Assembly: GCA_037447655.1 (NCBI GenBank)
Contig: JBBHKE010000952.1
Coordinates: 100,740 to 164,739, forward strand
Reading direction: 5' to 3'
DNA: 64,000 bases
DNA from: Zygnema cylindricum
Taxonomy: Eukaryota > Streptophyta > Zygnematophyceae > Zygnematales > Zygnemataceae
A program made the position numbers and the translations under genes. A model generated the notes under the pieces. That model ran no database searches and was not told the DNA's origin. It saw only the letters and a program-made list of their open reading frames with translations. This document shows, piece after piece, positions 1 to 11,194 of this stretch (position 1 is the stretch's first letter; the number at the start of each line of letters is the position of its first letter).

Positions 1-3000
1 TAACAAAAATTGTTACCTTAATTAACCAAACAGTTAGCGATAACAGGAATAGTTATCTAAATTATACAAACCGATTGCGCTTACAAGAATTGTTACCTAA
101 ATTACACAAACTGTTAGCGATAATAAGAATTGTTACCTAAATTACACAAACAGTTAGCGATAACAAGAATTGTTACCTAAATTACAGAAACAGTTTGCAA
201 TTACAAGATTTGTTACCTAAATTACACAAACTGTTAGCAATAACAAAAATTGTTACTTAAACTACACAAATTGTTAGCGATAACAAGAATTGTTTCCTAA
301 ATTACAGAAACATTTAGCAATAACAAGAATTATTACCTTAATTAACCAAACAGTTAGCGATAACAGGAATAGTTATCTAAATTACACAAACCGTTTGCGC
401 TTACAAGAATTGTTACCTAACTTACACAAACTGTTAGCGATAACAAGAACTGTTTCCTAAATTACACAAACTTTTAGCGATAAGAAGAATTGTTACCTAA
501 ATTACACAAACTGTTAGCGATAACAAGAATTGTTACCTAAATTAACCAAACAGTTAGCGATAACAAGAATTGTTACCTAAATTACACAAACAGGTTGCAA
601 TTACAAGATTTGTTACCTAAATTACACAAACTGTTAGCAATAACAAGAATTGTTACTTAAACTACACAAATTGTTAGCGATAACGTGAGTTGTTTCTTAA
701 ATACACAAACAGTTAGCGATAACAATAATAGTTACCTAAATTACAAAGAAAATTAGCGATTACAAGAGTTTTTACCTAAATAACACAAACAGTTTGCGAT
801 TGCAAGATTTGTATCCTAAATTACAAAAAATGTTAGCGATAACATGAAATGTTTCTTAAATTACACAACCTATTAGCGATAACAAGAATTGTTTCCTAAA
901 TTACACAAACGGTTAGCGATAACATTAATTGTTTCCTAAATTACACAAATAATTTGCGATTAAAAGATTTGTTGCGTAAATTACAAAAACTGTTAGCGAT
1001 AACTAGAATTGTGACCTAAATTACACAAAAAGTTAACAATGACAAGAATTGTTACTTAAACTTCACAAATTGTTAGCGTTAACAAGAATTATTTCCTAAA
1101 TTACAAATATTATTAGCGATAACAAAAATTGTTACAAAATTACACAAACGGTTAGCGATAACAGGAATTGGTGCCTAAAGAACACAAACAAATAGCGATA
1201 ACAAGAAATGTGACCCTAATTACACAAACTTTTAGCAATAATAATAATTGTTACTTAAACTACACAAATTGTTAGCGATAACAAAAATTGTTACCTAAAT
1301 TACACAAACGGTAAGTGATACCTAGAATTAACCCTAAATTAACCAAACAGTTAGTGATAAAGAGAATTGTTTTCTAAATTACACAAATTGTTTGCGTTTA
1401 CAGGAATTGTTACCTAACTTACACAAACTGTTAGCGATAACAAGAATTGTTACCTAAATTACAAAAACTATTAGCGATAACAAGAAATGTAACCTAAATT
1501 ACACAAACTGTTAGCGAAAACAAGAATTGTCACCTAAATTACACAAACATTTGGCGATAACAAGAAATGTAACCTAAATTACACAAACAGTTAGCGATAA
1601 CAAGAATTGTTACCTAAATTACACAAACTGTTAGCAATAACAAGAATTGTTACCTAAATTACACAAACAGTTAGCAATAACAAGAATTCTTACCTAAATT
1701 ACACAAATTGTTAGCGATAACAAGAATTGTTACCTAAATTACAAAAACTGCTAGCGATAAAAAATTTGCTAACGGTTAGCGATAATAATAACAGTTATCT
1801 AAATTAACCAAACAGTTAGAAATAACAAGAATTGTTACCTAAATTACACAAACTTTTAGCGATAAGTGGAATTGTTACTTAAACTACACAAATTGTCAGC
1901 GATAACAAGAATTGGTACCTAATGTACACAAAACGTTAGCGATAACAAGAATTGTTACCTTAATTACACAAACATTTAGCGATAAGTGGAATTGTTACTT
2001 AAACTACACAAATTGTCAGCGATAACAAGAATTGGTACCTAATGTACACAAAAAGTTAGCGATAACAATATTAGCGATAACAAGAATTGTTACCTAAATT
2101 ACACAAACAGTTAGCGATAACAATAATTGTTTCCTAAATTACACAAACTTTTAGCGATAACAAAAACTGTTACCTAAATTACAGAAACAGTTAGCGATAA
2201 CAATAAGTGTTTCTTAAATTACACTAAAGGTTAGCAATAATATTGTTATCTTAATTAACCAAACAGTTAGGAATAACAAGAATTGTTACCTAAATTACAC
2301 AAACTGTTAGCGATAAGTGAAATTGTTACTTAAACTACACAAATTGTCAGCGATAACACGAATTGGTACCTAATGTACACAAAAAGTTAGCGATAACAAG
2401 AATATTTACCTAAATTACACAAAGTGTTAGGGATAACAAGAATTGTTACCTAAATTACACAAACATTTAGCGATAACAAGAATTGTTTCCTAAATTACAC
2501 AAACGGTTAGCGATAACAAAAATTGTTACCTAAATTAACCAAACAGTTTACGTTGACAAGAATTGTTACTTAAACTACACAAATTGATTGCGTTAACAAG
2601 AATTGTTACCTAAATTACAGGAACAGTTAGCGATAAAAAGAAGTGTTACTTAAATTACACTAACGGTTAGCGGTAATAATAACAGTTATCTAAATTAACC
2701 AAACAGTTAGGAATAACAAGAATTGTTACCTAAATTACACAAACTTTTAGCGATAAGTGGAATTGTTACTTAAACTACACAAATTGTCAGCGATAACAAG
2801 AATTGGTACCTAATGTACACAAAAAGTTAGCGATAACAAGAATTGTTACCTAAATTACACAAACATTTAGCGATAACAAGAATTGTTTCCTAAATTACAC
2901 AAACGGTTAGCGATAACAAAAATTGATACATAAATTAACCAAACAGTTAGCGATAACAGAAAATGTAATCTAAATTACACAAATTGTAAGCGATAAGAAG

Positions 3001-6000
3001 AAATGTTTCCTAGATTACAAAAACTGTTTGCTGTAACAAGAATTGTTACCTAAATTACACAAACTGTTAGCAATAACAAGACTTGTTACCTAAATTACAC
3101 AAAGTGTTAGCGATAACAAGAATTGTTTCCTAAATTACAGAAACGGTTAGCGATAACAAGATTTGTTACCTAAGTTAACGAAACAGTTAGCGATAACAAG
3201 AACTGTTACCTAAATTACACAAATTGTTTGCGCTTACAGGAATGGTTACTTAAACTACACAAATGGTTAACAATAACAAGGATTGTTACCTAAATTACAC
3301 AAACACTTAGCGATAACAAAAATTGTTTCCTAAATTACACATCGGTTAGCGATAACAAGAATTTTTACCTAAATTACACAAACTGTTAGCGATAACAATA
3401 ATTGTTACCTAAATTAATCGAACATTTAGCGATAACAAAAATTGTTTCCTAAATTACACAAACGGTTAGCGATAACAAGAATTTTTACCTAAATTACACA
3501 AACGGTTAGCGATAACAAGAATTGTTACCTAAATTAACCAAACAGTTAGCGATAACAAGAATTGTTACCAAAATTACACAAAGTGTTAGAGTTAACAAAA
3601 ATTGTTACTTAAACTACACAAATTATTAGCGATAACAAGAATTGTTACCTAAATAACAAAAACTGTTAGCTATACAAGAATTGTCTCCTAAATTACACAA
3701 ACGGTTAACGCTAAATTAACCAAACAGTTAGCGATAACAAGAATTGTTACCCAAATTACACAAACTGTTTGCGCTTACAAGAATTGTTACTTAAACTACA
3801 GAAACGGATACCATTAACAAGAATTGTTACCTAAATTAACCAAACAGTTAGCGATAACAAAAATTATTTCCTAAATTACACAAACGGTTAGCGATAACAA
3901 GAATTGTTACCTAAATTAACCAAAGAGTTAGCGATAACAAAAACTGTTACCTAAATTACACAAACAGTTAGAGTTAACAAGAATTGTTACCTAAATTAAC
4001 CGAACAGTTAGCGATAACAACAATTGTTACCTAACTTACACAAACTGTTAGCGATAACAAGAATTGTTACCTTGATTACAAAAACTGTTAGCGATAACAA
4101 AAATTGTTACCTAAATTACACAATCGGTTAGCGATAACAAGAATTGTTACCTAAATTACAATAACTGTTAGCGATAACACGAATTGTTACCCAAATTACA
4201 CAAACAATTTGCGCTTACAAGAATTGTTACTTAAACTACACAAACGGTTAGCAATAACAAGAATTGTTAACTAAATTAACCAAACAGTTAGCGATTACAA
4301 GAATTGTTAACTAAATTACACAAACTGTTAGCTATAACAAGAACTGTTAATTAAACTACACAAATTGTTAGCGATAACAAGGATTGTTACCTAAACTTGA
4401 AAAACTGTTAGCGATAACAACAATTATTACCTAACTTACACAAACTGTTAGCGATAACAAGAATTGTTACCTTGATTACAAAAAGTGTTAGCTATAACAA
4501 AAATTGTTACCTAAATTACACAAACGGTTAGCAATAACAAGAATCATTACCTAAATAACAATTACTGTTAGCGATTACAAGAAATATTACCCAAATTACA
4601 AAAACTGTTAGCGATAACAAGAATTGTTACCTAAATTACACAATACATAAGCGATTACAATAATTGTTACTAAAACAACACAAATTGTTAGCAATATTAA
4701 GAATTGTTACCTAACTTACACAAATTGTTAGTGATAACAAGAATTGTTACCTAAATTACAAAAACTGTTAGCGATAACAAGAATTGTTACAAAATTACAC
4801 AAAATTTTAGCGATAACAAGAATTGTTACCTAACTTACACAAACTGTTAGCGATAACAATAATTTTATCTAAATTACAAAAAAATTAAGCGATAACAAGA
4901 TTTGTTACCTAAATTACACAAACTATTAGCGATAACAAGAATTGTTACCTCAATTACACAAACAGTTAGCGATAACAAGAATTGTTTTCTAACTTACACA
5001 AACGGTTAGCGATAACAAGAATTGTTACCTAACTCACACAAACTATTAGTGATAACAAGAATTGTTACTTAAATTACACAAACAGTTAGCGATAAGAAGA
5101 ATTGTGACCTAAATTACACAAACTGTTGGCGATAACAAGAATTGTTACCTAAATTACAAAAAATGTTAGCAATAACAAGAATTGTTACCGAAATTACACT
5201 TACTGTTAGCGATTACAAGAATTGTTACCTAAATTACAAAAAATGTTAGCGATAACAAGAATTGTGACCTAAATTACACAAACTGTTGGCGATAACAATA
5301 ATTGTTACTTAACTTACAAAAATTGTTAGCGATAACAAGAATTGTTACCAAAATTACACAAACTGTTAGCAATAACAAGAATTGTTATCAAACTTACACA
5401 ACCTGTTAGCGATAACAAGAATTGTTACCTAAATTACAAAAATTGTTAGAGATAACAAGAAATGTGACCTGAATAAACCAAACAGTTAGCAATAACAATT
5501 TTTTTTACCTAAATTACAAAAAATGTTAGCGATAACAAGAATTGATTCCTAAATTTCAAAAATTGTTAGTGATATCTAGAGTTGTTACCTAAATTACACA
5601 AACTGTTAGCGATAACAAGAATTGTTTCCTAAATTACACAGACGGTTAAAGGTAACAAGAATTGTTACCTAAATTAACCAAACAATTAGCGATAACAAGA
5701 ATTGTTACCTAAACTACACAAACTGTTAGCGATAACAACAATTGTTACTTAAACTACACAACTGTTAGCAATAAGAGGAATTGTTATCTAACTTACACAA
5801 ATTGTTAGCGATAACAAGAATTTTTACCTAAGTTACAAAAACTGTTAGTGATAACAAGAATTTTTACCTTAATTACACAAACTCATAGCGTTAACAAGAA
5901 TTGTTTTCTATATTACACAAACGGTTAGCAATAACAAGAATTGTTACCTAACTCACACAAACTATTAGGGATAACAATAGTTGTTACCTTAATTACACAA

Positions 6001-6058
6001 ACTGTTGGCGATAACAAGAATTGTTACCTAAATTACACAAAATGTTAGCGATAACTAG
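1..6058. repeat. 40-bp satellite array, block 1
   Basis: This is an uninterrupted head-to-tail array of a 40-bp monomer, about 151 copies. A typical unit carries GTTAGCGATAAC, then AAGAATTGTTACC, then TAAATTACACAAAC. Frequent variant units carry TTAACCAAACAG, AAACTACACAAATTG or GTTTGCGCTTACAGG. Each canonical unit holds two overlapping dyads, GTTAgcgaTAAC and TAACAAgaaTTGTTA. The sequence is very AT-rich, with stops in every frame, so it is non-coding. Variant types recur at multiples of the monomer: the first ~90 bases reappear 320 bp downstream, and a block at 1861 repeats at 1981. The unit is short for a plant centromeric satellite, and four units make 160 bp. Whether it is centromeric, pericentromeric or subtelomeric cannot be told from sequence. 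Confidence 0.97.
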
Positions 6059-6532
6059 AAATATCTAGTTAAGTAGATTTTTGTCTTTGTGTGGTTAGTT
6101 GATTAGTAAAGGAATCTTTTTGGGTGACGAACCTTGTTCGGTTTTAGCCGTAGGTATTTATTGTACGGCTGGTATGCCTCCGTACGTTCAGCAACATAGG
6201 CTTAAGTGTATATTAGTAGAACTTAGATAACTTTGAAGTTATGAACATTTTGTAGTCAAAAACTGTACAGCCTGTTTTTGGCATTTTCATCTGTGGATAT
6301 CTCACAGATCTGGTGGCAGAATTACTTGAAATTTTGTGTGTGTGTTCATCCTGATATTATCTACTTTGTGGTAGATTAAGAGCTATTGTGTCTCTGGTTT
6401 GGGTTTTATCAACTGTTGAAGTTGTTGTTTTTCAGACCGGTTTTTGTGAAAGTTTCTTGCTTGGTTTGGTTCCGAGATGACTACACCGGCATCCTCATCG
6501 TCTTCGGTTTCGTATGTTGTCTCAGAACAACA
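6059..6532 (+). mobile_element. Truncated copia LTR inside the satellite
   Basis: This is the last 474 bp of the LTR found at 15277-16114, starting abruptly at AAATATCTAG and ending with GAACAACA. It contains the LTR-encoded gag start codon at 6477. By eye only two bases differ from 15641-16114, whereas the two LTRs of the complete element differ from each other at about 16-18 positions over the same span. It is followed by ATTGT and then by the same satellite monomers that follow 16114. It is therefore a duplicated copy of the 3' LTR end with its flank, not a separate insertion. Confidence 0.93.
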
Positions 6533-7390
6533 ATTGTTACTTAAATTACACAAACAGTTAGCGATAACAAGAATTGTTTATCTAAATTACACAAACTGTT
6601 TGGCTTACAGGAATTGATACCTAACTTACACAAATTGTTAGCAATAACAAAAATTGTTACCTAAATTACAAAAACTGTTAGCGATAACAAGAATTGTTAC
6701 CTAAATTACACAAACTAAACGCGATAACAAGAGTTGTTACCTAAATTACACAAACAGTTAGCGATAACAAGAATTGTTTCCCAAATTACACAAACAGTTA
6801 GCGATAACAAGAATTATTACATAAATTAACAAAACAGTTAGCGATAACAAAAATCGTTACTTAAACTAAACAAATTGTGAGCGATAACAAGAATTGTTAC
6901 CTAAATTACAAAAACTGTTAGTGATAACAAAAATTGTTACCTAAATTACACAAATTGTTAGTGATAACAAGAATTGGTACTTAACGTACACAAACTATTA
7001 GCGATAACAAAATTGTTACCTAAATTACAAAAATTGTTAGCGTTAAGAAGAATTGTTACCTAAATTACACAAACTGTTTGCGATAACAAGAATTGTTACA
7101 TAAATTACACAAACTATTTGCGCTTACAAGAAATTGTTACCTAAATTTCAAAAACTGTAAGTGATAACAAGAATTGTTTCCTAAATTACACAAACACGTA
7201 TCGATAATAGGAATTGGAACCTAAAGTACACAAACAGTTAGCGATAACAAGAATTGTGACCTAAATTACAGAAACAGTTAGCGATAACAAGAATTGTGAC
7301 CTAAATTACACCAACACTTAGCGATAACAATAATTGTTACCTAAATTACATAAACAGTTAGCGATAACAAGAATTGTTTCCTAAATTACA
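6059..7390. repeat. Segmental duplication, copy 1 (LTR end plus satellite)
   Basis: This block matches 15641 to about 16976 at an offset near 9582. The match covers the LTR fragment and roughly 0.85 kb of satellite, including unusual monomers such as the AAACGCGATAAC unit and the CACGTATCGATAATAGG unit. A few whole monomers are gained or lost between copies (7010-7085 here, about 16680-16755 in the other), as expected for ongoing slippage or unequal exchange. Confidence 0.9.
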
Positions 7391-10300
7391 CAAACGGTTA
7401 GCGATAACAAGAATTGTTACCTAACTCACACAAACTATTAGGGATAACAATAGTTGTTACCTTAATTACACAAACTGTTGGCGATAACAAGAATTGTTAC
7501 CTAAATTACACAAACTGTTAGCGATAACTAGAGTTGTTACCTAAATTACACAAACTATTAGCGATAACAAGAATTGTTACCTAAATTACACAAACTGTTA
7601 GCGATTACAAGAATTGTTACTCACACTACAGAAATTGTTAGCGATAACAAGAATTGTTACCTAAATTACAAAAACTGTTAGCGATAACAAGAATTGTTAC
7701 CTAAATTACACAAAGTTTTAGCATTAACAAGAATTGTTATCAAACGTACACAACCTGTTAGCGATAACAAGAATTGTTACCTAAATTAACGAAACAGTTA
7801 GCGACAACAAGAATTGTTACCTAAATTACACAAAATGTTAGCGATAACAAAAATTGTTACTTAAACTACCCTAATTGTTAGCGATAACAAAAATTGTTAC
7901 CTAAATTAACCAAACAGTCAGCGATAAGAGGAATTGCTATCTAAATTACACAAACTGTTTCCGCTTACTGGAAATGTTACCTAACTTACACAAACTATTA
8001 GCTATAACAAGAATTGTTACCTAAATTACAAAAATTGTTAGCGATAATAAGAAATGTTACCTAAATTACACAAACTGTTAGCGAGAACAAGTACTGATAC
8101 CTGAATTACACAAAGAGTTAGCGATAACAATAACTGTTTCCTAAATTACACAAACGGTTAGCGATAACAAGAATTGTTTCCTAAATTTCACAAACGGTTA
8201 GTGATAACAAGAATTGTTTCCTATATTACACAAACGGTTAGCGATAACAAGAATTGTTACCTTTATTACACAAACTGTTAACGATAACAATAATTGTTAC
8301 CTTAATTACACAAACTGTTGGCGATAACAAGAATTGTTTCCTAAATTACAAAAACTGTTAGCAATAACAAGAGTTGTTACCTAAATTACACAAACTGTAA
8401 GCGATAACAAGAATTGTTACCTAAATTACACAAACTGTTAGCGATTACAAGAATTGTTACTCAAACTACAGAAATTGTTAGCGATAACAAGAATTGTTAC
8501 CTAAATTACACAAACTGTTAGCGATTACAAGAATTGTTACTCAAACTACAGAAATTGTTAGCGATAACAAGAATTGTTACCTAAATTACAAAAACTGTTA
8601 GCGATAACAAGAATTGTTACCTAAATTACACAAACTGTTAGCATTAACAAGAATTGTTATCAAACTTACACAACCTGTTAGCGATAACAAGAATTGTTAC
8701 CTAAATTACAAAAATTATTAGCGATAACAAGAATTGTTACCTAAATTAACGAAACAGTTAGCGACAACAAGAATTGTTTCCTAAATTACACAAACGGTTA
8801 GTGATAACAAGAATTGTCACCTAAATTAACCAAGCAGTTAGCGATAACAACAATTGTTACCTAAATTACACAAACAGTCAGCGATAATCAGAATTGTTAC
8901 CTAAATTAACCGAATAGTTAGCGATTAGAGGAATTGTTATCTAAATTACACAAAATATTACCGCTTACAGGAATTGTTACCTAACTTACACAAGCTGTTA
9001 GCGATAACAAGAATTGTAACCTAAATTATAAAAACTGTTAGCGATAACAATAATTTTTACCTATTTTACAAAAACTATTAGCGATAACAAAAATTGTTTC
9101 CTAAATTACACAAACTGTAATTGATAACAAGAATTGTTTCCTAAACTACACAAACGGCTAGCGATATCAAGAATTGTTACATAAAATAACCAAACAGTTA
9201 GCGATAACAAGAATTGTTACCTAAATTACACAAACTGTTAGAGATAACATTAATTGTTACTTAAACTACAAAAATTGTTAGCGATATCAAGAATTGTTAC
9301 CTAAATTATGCAAACGGTTAGCAATAACAAGATTTGTTACCTAAATTAACCAAATAGTTGGCGATAACAAGAATTGTTACCCAAATTACACAAACAATTT
9401 GCGCTTACAAGAATTGTTACTTAAACTACACAAACGGTTGACGATAACAAGAATTGTTACCTAAATTAGCCAAACAGTTAGCAATAACAAAAATTATTTC
9501 CTTAATTACACAACTTGTTAGTGATAACAAGAATTGTTACCTAAATTAACGAAACAGTTAAAAATAACAAAAATTGTTACCTAAATTACACAAACTGTTA
9601 GCGATAACAAAAATTGTTACCCGAATTACACAAATAATTAGCGATAACAAGAATTTTAACCTAAATTAACCAAACAGTTAGCAATAACAAAAATTGTTTC
9701 CTAAATTACACAAACGATTAGTGATAACAAGAATTTTTACATTAATTACAAAAACAGTTAGCGATAACAATAATTGTTACCTGAATTACACAAACGGTTA
9801 GCGATAACTAGAATTGATACCTTAATTAACCAAATAGATAGCGATAGCAAGAATTGTTACCTAAATTACAAAAACTTTTAGCGATAACAACGATTGTTAC
9901 TTAAATTACACAAATTGTGGGCGATATCAAAAACTGTTACCTAAAGTACAAAAACTGTTAGCGAAAACAAGAAATGTATCCTAAATTACACAAACTGTTA
10001 GCGATAACAAGAATTTTTACCTAAAGTACAAAAACAATTAGCGATAACAAGAATTGTTACCTAAATTAACCAAACAGTTAGCGATAACAAGAATTGATAC
10101 CTAAATTACAAAAACTGTTAGCGATAACAAAAATTGATATCTAAATTACACAAAGTGTTAGCAATAACAAGGATTGTTACTTAAACTATACAAATTCTTA
10201 GCGATAACAAGAATTGTTACCTAAATTACAAAAACTGTTAGCGATAACAAGAATTGATACCTAAATAACACAAACCGTTAGCGATAACAAGAATTGTTAC

Positions 10301-10577
10301 CTAACTAACAGAAACTTTTAGCGATAACAAGAATTGTTACCTAAATTACACAAACTGTAAATGATAACAAGAATTGTTTCGTAAATTACACAAACCGTTA
10401 GCGATAACAAGAATTGTTACCTAAACTAACCAAATTGTCAGCGATAACAAGAATTCTTACCTAAATTACACAAACTGTAAGCGATAACAAGAATTGTTAC
10501 CTAACATTCACAAATTGTTAGCGATAACAAGAATTGTTACCTAAATTACAAAAATTGTTAGCGATAACAATAATTGT
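6533..10577. repeat. 40-bp satellite array, block 2
   Basis: About 101 further copies of the same 40-bp monomer lie between the LTR fragment and the complete copia element. Local higher-order repetition is visible. An 80-bp pair of units with TTACTCAAACTACAG occurs twice in a row near 8450-8560. A block with AACTCACACAAACTATTAGG near 7425 also occurs near 5948 and 18967. The array runs directly into the 5' LTR at 10578. Confidence 0.97.
10573..10577. other. Target-site duplication, left (ATTGT)
   Basis: The five bases ATTGT before the 5' LTR recur at 16115-16119 directly after the 3' LTR. ATTGT is part of the normal satellite monomer, so the match alone is weak. The five-base length is standard for copia integration. 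Confidence 0.75.
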
Positions 10578-11194
10578 TGTTGTTTTGGAAAGCTTTAGTC
10601 CTCTCTATGCCTCGATTGTGTGAGAGAGAGAGTTTCACGACTTAGCATATGTTTGGTTGTAATTTTGTGAACCACATACACAACAAATGACGTGGCATAT
10701 AGAATTCTACTCCTTTGTAAATATCTAGTTAAGTAGATTTTTGTCTTTGTGTGGTTAGTTGATTAGTAAAGGAATCTTTTTGTGTGACGTACCTTGTTCG
10801 GTTTGAGCCGTAGGTATTTATTGTACGGCTGGTATGCCTCCGTACGTTCAGCAGCATAGGCTTCAGTGTATATTAGTAGAACTTAGATAACTTTGAAGTT
10901 ATGAATATTTTGTAGTCAAAAACTATACAGCCTGTTTTTGGCATTTTCATCTGTAGATATCTCACAGATTTGTTGGCAAAATTACTTGTAATTTTGTGTG
11001 TGTGCTCATCCTGATATTATCTACTTTGTGCAAGATTTGTAGAGCTATTGTGTCTCTGGTTTGGGCTTTATCAACTGTTGAAGTTGCTGTTTTTCAGACC
11101 GGTTTTTGTGAAAGTTTCTTGCTTGGTTTGGTTCCGAGATGACTACACCGGCATCCTCATCGTCTTCGGTTCCGGTTGTTGTCTCAGAACAATA
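10578..11194 (+). repeat. 5' LTR of the copia element (deleted copy)
   Basis: This 617-bp LTR begins TGTTGTTTTGG. Its end is placed by comparison with the 3' LTR, which ends GAACAACA before the target duplication. Here the last eight bases read GAACAATA, so the terminal CA has become TA. A 221-bp segment present in the 3' LTR (about 15371-15591) is missing between GGTTGTAATTTT and GTGAACCAC. The LTR carries the gag start codon at 11139. Confidence 0.9.

Noticed and set aside
6059-6532. Independent solo LTR insertion
   Set aside because: It lacks the LTR start and shares the same right junction and flank monomers as the 3' LTR at 16114, so duplication explains it better.
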